Source: Paramuribaculum sp. (GTDB lineage: Bacteria; Bacteroidota; Bacteroidia; Bacteroidales; Muribaculaceae). Taken from it: 7,291 nt of DNA. Of this stretch, positions 1 to 7,291 are shown in pieces. How positions within the stretch are numbered: the first letter of the stretch is position 1; the number at the start of each line of letters is the position of its first letter. The DNA lies in contig JAIDKJ010000017.1 in the NCBI GenBank assembly GCA_029051835.1, positions 1-7,291 on the forward strand, given 5' to 3'. Below the pieces are notes generated by a model. The model was not told where the DNA came from. It did not search any database and worked only from the letters and a program-made list of their open reading frames with translations. Made by a program: the position numbers and the translations under genes.

Positions 1-2342
1 CGGCATTTGCGGCAACAGACATGGCTATGGAAGAAGAGAGCGTAGCCGATGCAGAGGCCACAAATGATGCAGGCGCCCCCGAAACAGACGGACACAACGC
101 CGAAACGACCGACGGAGAATACCGTCCGTCGGAGATAGCCCTTGCGATGTTCCGCCCGATGCTCACCACCGCCGAAAACGGACAGCTTGCACTTACTTTC
201 ACTGTACCTGATGCCAATACCGTATGGCGATTTATTGCCACCGGTTTTGACACCTCCATGCAGCATACTACCGAAAGCCGCGACATAACGGCCTCGAAAC
301 GCATCATGGTTACCCCCAATGCCCCTCGCTTTCTGCGTAATGGCGACAAGGCGACTATAGAAGTGGCCGTATTCAACAACTCCGAGGAAACTGTAAGCGC
401 CAAAGTGATCACCGAATGGTTTGATCCCACCGACGGACATGTCATAGGACGTTCCGAAAAGATGACTGAAATACAGCCCATGCTGTCAGTCACAACAGAT
501 GCCACCATAACCGTTCCATCAGAAGGACAGATGCTCGGATTCCGAACGAGAGCCATTACCTCCGACGGTTCTGACGGCCAGCAGAACATTATCCGCCTTC
601 TGCCGGCTGATGTTCCGGTGGTGCAATCCGAAAACTTCTATCTTGCGCCTAATGACAGTGTATATTCCGTTTCACTGCCTAAGGCAGCAAAGGACATGAA
701 GCTGACTCTTACCTACTGCGACAATCCGCTATGGTATGTGGTCACTGCACTGCCTGAAATACAGAGTCCTGATTTGCGGACAGCTCCCGATGCCGCAGCC
801 TCGATATTCTCCGCCGTGGTAGCAAAAGAGATCATGACCCGATACCCTGAAGTAGCGAATGCGGTAAGATACTGGACTGAGGCGGCCGACAGCGACAGCA
901 CTCTGACATCGATGCTTGAAAGCAATCCCGACCTTAAAACTCTGCTGCTCAAATCCACTCCGTGGCAACAGGAAGCGATGAGCGACACCGAGCGGATGCG
1001 TCGCCTGTCGCTGCTCTTCGACCGATCGCAGACCGATCAAGCCTACGACAACGCTATCGGACTGCTTGAGAAACTCCGTCAGCCTGATGGCGGCATGGCA
1101 TGGAATACATTCTATCCCCGTTCGTCGGAATGGGCTACGGAAGCCGTAGCCGCGATACTCTGCGAACTCAACCGCATAGGTTATTTCCCCTCCGGCGACA
1201 AAAGGCTTAAAGCCATCTACCACAGCGCGCTCGGATACCTCCAGAAGATAGCCGAGAAAGCCGTTACCACCGACCCACGGTATATCAATATCACTTTTGC
1301 CATGATCGCATCGGCTACCCCCGACTTCACACTGTCGGCCACCGGACAACAGATCGTTGACCGCACGGTGCAATCTGTGATCGGAACATGGAAAGAGCTC
1401 ACAGTCCGGGACAAGATCGAAGCATCTCTGCTGCTGATTTCAAACAAACGGATGGCCGTTGCATCGGAAATAATGAGATCGGTGGACGAGTACTCTGTCA
1501 GCAGCCCGCAACTCGGCATGTGGTGGCCGTCGACAGGCAACAGCGTCTACCGGACCGGAAATGTGCTCACTTCGGCCCGCGCACTGCTTGCCTACAGCCT
1601 GCTTTCGCCTCGGGCACCACAGATCGATCCCATACGCCAGTGGATCATCATACAGAAACAGGCCATGAACTGGGGCACGGCGCCAGCGGTCAGCCATATT
1701 GTGGCCTCGCTGCTTGCATCCTCGCCTTCATGGACAGATAAGGCCGGAACAGTCGACGTCAGCATCGACAGGAAGGATATAGCCGTGAGCGCAGAGCCTT
1801 ATACCGGATCACTTCGCGCCACTATACCGTCGAAAGGCAAGACCCTTACGATCGCACGCACAGGCCACACTCCGGCATGGGGTGCCGTAATAAGCCGGTT
1901 TACCGCCACCCCGTCGGACATCGAAGCCAAAGCCTGCGAAGGACTGTCGATTGAAAAACGCCTGTTGCGCATGGCACCCGACGGATCGTGGGAGGATGCC
2001 TCGACACTCAACAACGGCGACCGTGTGAAAGTGGTTCTCACCCTCAAAGCCAGTCGCGACATCGACTACCTTGCCATCACCGACCAGCGTGCGGCCTGTC
2101 TTGAACCTGCCGAACAGCTCCCCTCACCGATATGGAGCGAAGGAGTATGTTTCTATCGTGAAAATCTTGATACGGAAACGCGCATCTTCATTGACCGCCT
2201 GTCGAAAGGCACCTATATCCTTACTTACGAGATGTGGGTCAACAACGCAGGCAGCTACGCTTCGGGCATAGCCACCGCACAAAGCCAGTATGCTCCCGAA
2301 CTCACCGCCCACTCAGCAGGCTCGCGGATTGAAGTCAAATGA
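1..2342 (+). CDS. Alpha-2-macroglobulin family protein, C-terminal part (5' end outside window)
   Basis: The frame is open from base 3 to a TGA at 2340-2342, so the ATG at 21 is only an internal Met. Numbering from that Met, residues 1-34 are an acidic, Ala/Glu/Asp/Thr-rich linker where this family has its variable bait-like segment. Residues 35-130 match the A2M core domain (PSEIALAMFRPML, then TFTVPDANTVWRF and MVTPNAPRFLRNGDKAT). Residues 235-530 fit the helical thioester-domain toroid (NPLWYVVTALPEI, QPDGGMAW, WATEAVAAIL). Residues 640-773 fit the C-terminal receptor-binding-like MG domain (RAACLEPAEQLPSP, SKGTYILTYEMWVNNAG, QYAPELTAHS). There is no CxEQ thioester motif; the expected place reads DLRTAPDAAAS. 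Bacterial family members are usually periplasmic or lipid-anchored proteins of about 1500-2000 residues, thought to trap or inhibit proteases, so roughly 40% is visible. The anchor and the N-terminal MG domains would lie upstream. Family call is firm; the biological target is unknown. Confidence 0.9.
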   Translation, partial: AFAATDMAMEEESVADAEATNDAGAPETDGHNAETTDGEYRPSEIALAMFRPMLTTAENGQLALTFTVPDANTVWRFIATGFDTSMQHTTESRDITASKRIMVTPNAPRFLRNGDKATIEVAVFNNSEETVSAKVITEWFDPTDGHVIGRSEKMTEIQPMLSVTTDATITVPSEGQMLGFRTRAITSDGSDGQQNIIRLLPADVPVVQSENFYLAPNDSVYSVSLPKAAKDMKLTLTYCDNPLWYVVTALPEIQSPDLRTAPDAAASIFSAVVAKEIMTRYPEVANAVRYWTEAADSDSTLTSMLESNPDLKTLLLKSTPWQQEAMSDTERMRRLSLLFDRSQTDQAYDNAIGLLEKLRQPDGGMAWNTFYPRSSEWATEAVAAILCELNRIGYFPSGDKRLKAIYHSALGYLQKIAEKAVTTDPRYINITFAMIASATPDFTLSATGQQIVDRTVQSVIGTWKELTVRDKIEASLLLISNKRMAVASEIMRSVDEYSVSSPQLGMWWPSTGNSVYRTGNVLTSARALLAYSLLSPRAPQIDPIRQWIIIQKQAMNWGTAPAVSHIVASLLASSPSWTDKAGTVDVSIDRKDIAVSAEPYTGSLRATIPSKGKTLTIARTGHTPAWGAVISRFTATPSDIEAKACEGLSIEKRLLRMAPDGSWEDASTLNNGDRVKVVLTLKASRDIDYLAITDQRAACLEPAEQLPSPIWSEGVCFYRENLDTETRIFIDRLSKGTYILTYEMWVNNAGSYASGIATAQSQYAPELTAHSAGSRIEVK

Positions 2343-2358
2343 CCGGACTGAACGTTTT

Positions 2359-2391
2359 TTTGGCATGATTCGCACAGATTGTTTAACTTTG
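2359..2391 (+). promoter_or_regulatory. Bacteroidota-type promoter for the yihY-ridA unit
   Basis: The 88-base gap after the macroglobulin gene contains TTTG (2359-2362) at the end of a T7 run, a 21-base spacer, and TAACTTTG (2384-2391). This matches the Bacteroidota primary sigma consensus of a -33 TTTG and a -7 TAnnTTTG. Transcription would start a few bases after 2391, leaving a leader of roughly 30-35 bases before the ATG at 2431. There is no Shine-Dalgarno sequence in the leader, which is usual for this phylum. I see no operator repeat beside it. Confidence 0.75.
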
Positions 2392-2430
2392 CATACACCA
2401 AAACGTCAACCACACTGACAGAATTACGAT

Positions 2431-3794
2431 ATGAACCGCGCCGATGACAGCAGCAAACGATCCTTCATAGACCGGATCATACAATGGGCCACCGACAAGT
2501 GGACCTACTGCACTGTCGGCGTATGGCGCGATACCACCGACCGGCCTTCAGTGCATCTGATGAAGATCATCAACCTGTCGGTAAGAGGATTTCTCAACGC
2601 CGATCTGCAGAGTCAGGCCTGCGCGATGACCTACCGCACTCTTTTAGCAATGGTGCCGGCTCTTGCCATGCTGTTTGCCATAGCCCGTGGATTCGGATTC
2701 CAGAACCTGATGGAATCCGAGATACTCAGCTTCTTCCCCGCACAGCATACCGCCCTGCAGGCCGCATTCCGATTTGTCGACTCGTATCTGGCACAGACAT
2801 CCGAAGGAGTGTTCGTGGGTGTGGGCGTAGTAGTGCTTCTATGGACTCTCATCTCGCTGCTTGGCAATGTGGAGGACTCGTTCAATCATATATGGAATCT
2901 GAGCAGCAGCCGCTCCATAGTCCGCAAAATGACCGACTATCTGGCCATATTGCTTACGCTGCCAGTATTCATGATCTGTTCGGCAAGCCTTTCTCTGCTT
3001 GTGTCGTCGACACTACAGCAGCTTATAGATGTGGACTTTCTCAAACCGACAGTCAACTGGCTTCTTGACCTCGGCAGTTACATATTCACCTGCCTGTTCT
3101 TCATGGTGAGCTACCTGTTTATCCCCAACACCAAAGTAAAGTTCAAGCCGGCCGCCATCGTAAGCCTTTTTGTCGGTGCCGCATTCCAGTTGCTGCAATG
3201 GGTGTTTGTCAGCGGACAGATGTATGTATCTAAGTACAATGCCATCTACGGCTCGTTCTCATTCCTGCCGTTGCTGCTGATATGGCTGCAGCTCGTATGG
3301 CTGGTGACCTTTATCGGCGCCCTGCTCTGCTATGCATCGCAGAATGCCGGACAGTTTAATTTTTATCAGGATGTCGACAACATTTCGATCTCCTACCGTC
3401 GCAAAGTGGCCATCGCCATAATGGCTATCGTGTCACGGCGCTTTGGCGAAGGAGATGGCGCTATCACGTCGCGACAGCTTGCCACTGACTACGGACTCCC
3501 CATAGCGTTGGTCAACCCGACAGTGGAATGCCTTCACAAAATAGGACTCATCAGTTTCATAGATGCCGGATCGGGACAGCCCGACCGCCCGCTACAACCT
3601 GCCGTGGATGTCACCCGGCTGACGGTAGGACGTGTGATCAGACTGATGCAGTCGGAAGGCACATCAGACTTCATCCCCGGATTCCGACAACGGTTTGAGT
3701 CAATCGACCGATTGTGTGACGAAGTCACCGATCAGATGATCGCAGCAGCCGATACCACGCAAATCATTTCACTCAATATAAACCAATCAGAGCA

Positions 3795-3798
<4 letters not shown>
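2431..3798 (+). CDS. yihY: YihY/virulence factor BrkB family inner-membrane protein with winged-helix-like C-terminal domain
   Basis: This 455-residue protein belongs to the YihY/BrkB family (Pfam Virul_fac_BrkB), integral membrane proteins of uncertain function; the old label 'ribonuclease BN' is an annotation error in this family. Six hydrophobic segments are visible at about 64-88, 126-147, 171-194, 207-231, 241-262 and 276-302. The family signature is YNAIYGSFSFLPLLLIW (269-285) followed by LVTFIGALLCYAS. Residues 323-410 form a soluble tail resembling an Rrf2-type winged helix: ITSRQLATDYGLP, then VNPTVECLHKIGLIS, then LQPAVDVTRLTVGRVI. It lacks the Rrf2 iron-sulfur cysteine cluster. The ATG start at 2431 follows a good promoter and has no Shine-Dalgarno sequence. 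The stop overlaps ridA by 4 bases (ATGA), which indicates cotranscription and translational coupling. The family is clear; substrate and role are not. Confidence 0.9.
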
Positions 3799-4169
<371 letters not shown>

Positions 4170-4191
4170 ACATCGCTCCGACCGGATACAT

Positions 4192-4247
4192 AGCCGACGA
4201 TGCCCATAGTCCCATCACAAGGACTCCGGCACCGTCGGTTTTCATTT
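4192..4247 (+). terminator. Rho-independent terminator after ridA
   Basis: The convergent gap between ridA and folC contains a long imperfect hairpin. CCGACG (4194-4199) pairs with CGTCGG (4233-4238), TGCC (4201-4204) with GGCA (4228-4231), and AGTCC (4208-4212) with GGACT (4221-4225), around an 8-base loop. There is a small A/C mismatch and a CAT/CC internal loop, and A-T and G-T pairs extend the base. TTTTCATTT (4239-4247) follows on the plus strand, so it should stop ridA transcription. On the minus strand no T-run follows the hairpin, so it is at best a weak terminator for folC. Confidence 0.8.
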
Positions 4248-4268
4248 CACCAGATCTGCCATCCGATG

Positions 4269-5588
4269 TCAATCGGGCTGTCGCGAAGCAAGAAAGTCGG
4301 CAACGACAAAAGTAGACCCACCGACAAATATCATATCCGACTCCGACGAGTCGGCGACAGCATTGTGATAAGCCTGCGCCACATCATCGTCGACCGATGC
4401 CAGCTGAAGGCCAGCATCATCGACTTTCTCCGCCAGCAGTTGGGCCTGAAGCGCCCTGTCGACCGACGGACTGCACGCATAGACATGCAGCCGCGGGATG
4501 CCGCGCAACAGTCCGAGGACCGAACCGACATCCTTGTCGGAAACAAACCCGATGACCAGACGGACTGCCGGGCCTTCAAACTCCCTTAGACGCTTGGCCG
4601 TATAGCGCCATCCGCCGGGGTTATGCCCCGTGTCGCACACGGTCAGCGGCTTCCGGTCGACAATCATCCACCGCCCCATCAGTCCTGTTAGATCACATAC
4701 GTGTGAAAATCCGTTTCTGACAGCATCGTCTGTAATGTCGAGATGCAACCGGCGCAGTGATTTGACAGCCTCAAGCACTGTGAGGGCATTATGCCGCTGG
4801 CATTCTCCGGTCAGAGGCGAAATGACCTCGCCGAACCCGACAGTAGCGTAGCATTGCACTCCGTCATGACCGGCTGACACTCCTTTGATCTCGTCGCTGT
4901 CGGAGGCTATCATCAACGGCGCGCCGACCTCGACGGCTTTGCGCTCAAACACCTCGCGAACCTCGCCTTCGGCCTCTCCGACTATCGCCGGCACACCGGG
5001 CTTGAATATTCCAGCTTTTTCGGCCGCTATCAGAGGCTCCGTATCTCCGAGCAATCCCGTATGATCGAGCGATATGTTGGTGACCACGGACAATATCGGA
5101 CGAATGATATTGGTGCTGTCAAGGCGTCCGCCCAGCCCCACCTCAACTACGGCTACATCCACACCGGCCTTGGCAAAACACCAGAAAGCCATGAGAGTAC
5201 ATACCTCGAAAAACGAAGGATGGAAACCATGTTCTACATTTTTGAAACGCTCCATGAACTCCACCACATCCGCCCGTGAGATCATCTTGCCGTCGATGCG
5301 TATGCGTTCGCGGAAGTCAAGCAAGTGAGGGGAGGTGTAAAGCCCCACACGGTAACCGGCGCTCTGAAGCACCGATGCAAGAGTGTGAGCCACCGAGCCT
5401 TTGCCGTTGGTGCCTCCCACATGGATAGTGCGATAAGCGTTCTGAGGATCTCCAAGCCGTCGGGCCAGTTCTACGGTAGTGTCAAGACCGGGGTCAATGG
5501 CTGCGGCTCCCACCTTATGGAACGCTGCATAACCTTCGTTGAGAGCCGACAGTACCCGGCTATATGATTCATCTATATCGTTATACAT
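4269..5588 (-). CDS. folC: Bifunctional dihydrofolate synthase / folylpolyglutamate synthase
   Basis: FolC is a cytosolic ATP-dependent Mur-ligase-fold enzyme. It joins L-glutamate to dihydropteroate and then extends folates with gamma-linked glutamates. Numbered from the ATG at 5588 (439 residues, normal length), the motifs are: P-loop GTNGKGS at 59-65, TSPHL at 85-89, EVGLGGRLDSTN at 149-160, SLDHTGLLGDT at 173-183, EKAGIFK at 190-196 with the Lys that is carbamylated in the family (191), QRHNA at 264-268, GLMGRW at 302-307 and DTGHNPGG at 319-326. I chose the ATG at 5588, whose first codons overlap the stop of the ATP-grasp gene by 8 bases (ATGTATAA). A TTG seven codons upstream is in frame but adds non-conserved residues. 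It is last in a four-gene minus-strand operon, and no clear terminator follows it. Whether the enzyme does both reactions cannot be read from sequence; one copy in Bacteroidales normally does. Confidence 0.95.
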   Translation of the reverse strand: MYNDIDESYSRVLSALNEGYAAFHKVGAAAIDPGLDTTVELARRLGDPQNAYRTIHVGGTNGKGSVAHTLASVLQSAGYRVGLYTSPHLLDFRERIRIDGKMISRADVVEFMERFKNVEHGFHPSFFEVCTLMAFWCFAKAGVDVAVVEVGLGGRLDSTNIIRPILSVVTNISLDHTGLLGDTEPLIAAEKAGIFKPGVPAIVGEAEGEVREVFERKAVEVGAPLMIASDSDEIKGVSAGHDGVQCYATVGFGEVISPLTGECQRHNALTVLEAVKSLRRLHLDITDDAVRNGFSHVCDLTGLMGRWMIVDRKPLTVCDTGHNPGGWRYTAKRLREFEGPAVRLVIGFVSDKDVGSVLGLLRGIPRLHVYACSPSVDRALQAQLLAEKVDDAGLQLASVDDDVAQAYHNAVADSSESDMIFVGGSTFVVADFLASRQPD

Positions 5589-6459
5589 ATCTGTCTGTAA
5601 TATATTCAAACAAAAGCCGCAGGATAGGCGAATCGCGATCTACAGCCGACAGTGTGCGGAATCCGGCATTGCCGTTGACCTCGCACACAGTGAAGCCGCC
5701 ATCGGGCCGGAATAGCAGATCGACGCCGGCAAATTCAAGTCCGATACAACGGGCGGCCTCCACTGCCATACGTGCAGCCTCTTCGGGAAGATCACAGCGA
5801 CTTGCGCTGCCTCCCTGCGAATAATTTGACCGGAACGACGAAGCGGAATGACGCATCACACATCCCACAGCACGCTCCCCTACCGTCCAGACCCTCAGAT
5901 CGCGTCCGCAGCTTGAATCGACGTAATGCTGTATCATCGCATCGGATCCGACCATATCAATGGCACGGCCATATTCATCGCGGTTATTGATCAGAAACAC
6001 ATTCACTCCACGCGAACCATCGACAGGTTTCAGGACAAAGCGTCGGGATCCGATTGCCTCGCATGCGTCATCATAGTCGAGAACCGACGCAGGATATACA
6101 GTGGCGGGCGTAGGAAGTCCGGCTGCTGTGAGTGCCTGATGTGTCAGAATCTTGTCGACGCTCTCCTGCATTGAGGCCCATCTGTTGACCGTAGCCACGC
6201 CACACCGCTCAAAATGGCGCGATATGTCGCGGAAATATCCACGCATGACCGCAAAGCGCGGCAAGTCGATCGGTCGACCTCCGATCAAGGCCATTGCATC
6301 ACCGTCGGCATAACGCAACTGAATCTGTTCGGCAAAAGCTATGGACAGTCTTATGCCACAACGCTCAGCCTCCGAGCGCCACCAGTCAAACGCCGTCGAT
6401 GACGCCGCAAGAGATGATTCGGGAAAGACTATCAATCCGTCAGCCATAGTTGATCTCAT
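5581..6459 (-). CDS. RimK-like ATP-grasp amino-acid ligase
   Basis: This 292-residue protein has the ATP-grasp fold of the RimK family, enzymes that join an amino acid, often glutamate, to a carboxyl group through an acyl-phosphate. Visible features: DKILTHQALTAAGLPTP at 102-118, the ATP-binding lysine in FVLKPVDGSRGVNV (Lys144), GRDLRVWTVGERAVGCVMR at 185-203, FRSNYSQGG at 209-217 (Arg210, Asn212), AGVDLLF at 244-250 (Asp247) and CEVNGNAGF at 259-267. Asp247, Glu260 and Asn262 are the likely Mg-ATP ligands. Residues 1-95 form the family's variable substrate-side domain. The active site looks intact. The gene starts 18 bases after the CHR gene and overlaps folC by 8 bases. The ATG at 6459 has GGAG about 13 bases upstream; an in-frame ATG at 6447 is the alternative. 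The substrate is unknown: ribosomal protein S6, a peptide, or, from context, folate or another pterin. The family is firm and the function inferred. Confidence 0.87.
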   Translation of the reverse strand: MRSTMADGLIVFPESSLAASSTAFDWWRSEAERCGIRLSIAFAEQIQLRYADGDAMALIGGRPIDLPRFAVMRGYFRDISRHFERCGVATVNRWASMQESVDKILTHQALTAAGLPTPATVYPASVLDYDDACEAIGSRRFVLKPVDGSRGVNVFLINNRDEYGRAIDMVGSDAMIQHYVDSSCGRDLRVWTVGERAVGCVMRHSASSFRSNYSQGGSASRCDLPEEAARMAVEAARCIGLEFAGVDLLFRPDGGFTVCEVNGNAGFRTLSAVDRDSPILRLLFEYITDRYV

Positions 6460-6477
6460 CTGAAATACGCTGCTCCG

Positions 6478-7047
6478 TCAGAATATGATATACCCCGTCA
6501 CTCCGGCCAGGCATATCACCAGTATCGGATGCCACTTCATGAAAAAAACCATTACAAAAGCGGCCACACAGATAGCCACACTTCTTACGACGTCGGCAAC
6601 GTCCGAGCCGAAATTGGCCGAATTCATGAGCAACAAAGCTGCCGAAGCGATCAGCCCGACAACTACCGGCCTCAATCCCGCAAACACGCCTTTGACTATG
6701 GCGCTATCCTTATGGCGCTGTATGAAATGCGAGGCATAAAGAGTGAGAATAAACGACGGAACCACTACCACAAGCGTACACGTGAGCGACCCGAGAAGCC
6801 CCCATAACGGACCGGCCAACGACGGATCGGAGACGCCGGGAGCCACAAATCCTATATACGTTGCCGAATTTATACCGATCGGCCCGGGAGTCATCTGTGA
6901 AATAGCCACAATATCGGTGAACATCTGCGAGGAGATCCAACCCGGCCCCACGATGGCCCGCTCTATCAGCGCAAGCATGGCGTAGCCTCCGCCGAACCCA
7001 AACAATCCGATCTTGAAATAGGCCCATATCAGCTTGAGATATATCAT
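6478..7047 (-). CDS. chrA: Chromate transporter (CHR) family protein, short single-domain form
   Basis: The 189-residue hydrophobic protein is one CHR domain. It is an inner-membrane protein of the chromate ion transporter family, whose members export chromate in some bacteria but may carry other anions. Signature motifs are FGFGGGYAML at 16-25, the QMTPGPIGIN motif at 51-60 and GLRPVVVGLIAS at 124-135, with further hydrophobic segments at about 82-105 and 153-188. Long ChrA proteins have two such domains in opposite orientation. Here they are separate genes, and the partner ends immediately upstream with a 4-base overlap (ATGA). A perfect Shine-Dalgarno sequence lies 5 bases before the ATG. 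The pair should work as a heterodimer. Chromate as the real substrate is uncertain: no ChrB-type regulator or other resistance gene is visible. Confidence 0.92.
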   Translation of the reverse strand: MIYLKLIWAYFKIGLFGFGGGYAMLALIERAIVGPGWISSQMFTDIVAISQMTPGPIGINSATYIGFVAPGVSDPSLAGPLWGLLGSLTCTLVVVVPSFILTLYASHFIQRHKDSAIVKGVFAGLRPVVVGLIASAALLLMNSANFGSDVADVVRSVAICVAAFVMVFFMKWHPILVICLAGVTGYIIF

Positions 7048-7291
7048 CGCGCACCTCCTTTCACATCATATTCATTCCTGCGAAGACGTTTCATCGCCAA
7101 CCGCATATGCAGATAGCCTCCCACAGCACCGAGCACTATGAATATGATCGGATTTGAAACAACCGGCCATTTCGACCATATCAACAACGCCACTGCGACC
7201 GGAATAGCGATAGTGCGCCAACCGATACGCGCCGCTTTGGCCGTGGTGATCACCGGAGCGATAATCAAAGCCACTACGGCCGGACGTATAC
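7044..7291 (-). CDS. chrA: Chromate transporter (CHR) family protein, second half-transporter (5' end outside window)
   Basis: Only the last 81 codons are in the window. The frame stays open through the right edge (residues IRPAVVALI...), so the GTG at 7274 is not the start. RPAVVALIIAPVITTAK matches the start of the C-terminal half of a CHR domain, equivalent to GLRPVVVGLIASAAL in the neighbouring protein. Two hydrophobic stretches follow (about IAIPVAVALLIW and NPIIFIVLGAVGGYL), then a basic, charged tail ending KGGAR. The stop overlaps the next gene's ATG by 4 bases, the usual arrangement for paired short CHR genes that form one transporter. The promoter of the whole minus-strand operon must lie beyond the right edge. 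Confidence 0.82.
   Translation of the reverse strand, partial: IRPAVVALIIAPVITTAKAARIGWRTIAIPVAVALLIWSKWPVVSNPIIFIVLGAVGGYLHMRLAMKRLRRNEYDVKGGAR
7052..7060 (-). promoter_or_regulatory. Perfect Shine-Dalgarno sequence inside the upstream chrA stop region
   Basis: On the minus strand AAGGAGGTG ends 5 bases before the ATG at 7047. It fully matches the anti-Shine-Dalgarno end of 16S rRNA. It lies within the last codons of the preceding CHR gene and encodes part of its KGGAR tail. The other starts in the window have weak or no such site, so this one supports the start choice and suggests balanced, coupled translation of the two transporter halves. Confidence 0.7.

Noticed and set aside
21..23. 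ATG at 21 as the true start of the macroglobulin gene
   Set aside because: The frame is open to the left edge and the conserved A2M domain begins only about 35 residues later, with all N-terminal MG domains missing. The gene clearly starts outside the window.
729..1373. Minus-strand open frame of 214 codons inside the macroglobulin gene
   Set aside because: It is antisense to a clearly conserved coding region, its translation shows no recognisable domain, and it has no promoter or ribosome site. It is a by-product of GC-rich codon use.
2333..2361. Possible terminator after the macroglobulin gene: AGTC/GACT followed by a run of seven T
   Set aside because: Only 4 base pairs with poor extension, too weak for an intrinsic terminator. 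The T-run is better explained as part of the -33 element of the next promoter.
2484..3068. Plus-strand open frame of 194 codons in another frame of yihY
   Set aside because: It lies wholly within the conserved YihY membrane domain. Its product is rich in Arg, Ser and His without a hydrophobic or domain pattern.
4200..4589. Plus-strand open frame over the terminator and the folC 3' end
   Set aside because: It begins inside the terminator hairpin, runs antisense to conserved FolC motifs and has no family resemblance.
5586..5609. Upstream TTG (5609) as folC start
   Set aside because: It adds seven non-conserved residues and a longer overlap. The ATG at 5588 overlaps the previous stop in the usual coupled way and gives a protein of normal length.

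Overview
The window looks like a chromosomal stretch from a member of Bacteroidales, most like the Muribaculaceae group, although no marker gene fixes the taxon. Three things suggest this. The one clear promoter has Bacteroidota form (TTTG, 21 bases, TAACTTTG). Most gene starts lack a Shine-Dalgarno sequence. The proteins resemble the Bacteroidales versions of their families: a long alpha-2-macroglobulin without a thioester, FolC with a DTGHNPGG motif, and a YihY protein with a winged-helix tail. Composition is moderately GC-rich by eye and even throughout. I see no insertion sequence, integrase, phage gene, tRNA, rRNA or CRISPR array.

Left half, plus strand: bases 1-2342 hold the C-terminal part of a large alpha-2-macroglobulin-family protein that begins outside the window. 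An 88-base gap with a good promoter leads to a two-gene unit. This is a YihY/BrkB-family membrane protein (2431-3798) whose stop codon overlaps by 4 bases the start of ridA (3795-4169), a reactive enamine/imine deaminase. A strong hairpin followed by a T-rich tract at 4192-4247 closes this unit.

Right half, minus strand, convergent with the left half and read from right to left: the end of one short chromate-transporter-family protein (cut by the window edge), a second chromate-transporter-family protein (6478-7047, 4-base overlap), a RimK-like ATP-grasp ligase (5581-6459, 18-base gap) and folC (4269-5588, 8-base overlap). The spacing makes this one tightly coupled operon. The two CHR proteins probably form one inner-membrane anion transporter. 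FolC adds glutamate to dihydropteroate or folate.

The most interesting point is the translational overlap of a RimK-like amino-acid ligase with folC. RimK relatives in archaea (CofF, MptN) put alpha-linked glutamate on a cofactor or pterin. Alpha-linked glutamates are also known on bacterial folates, with no gene that I can name for that step. The ligase is therefore a candidate folyl-alpha-glutamate ligase. This is an inference from context and family only. Most of the other genes are ordinary housekeeping or envelope genes.
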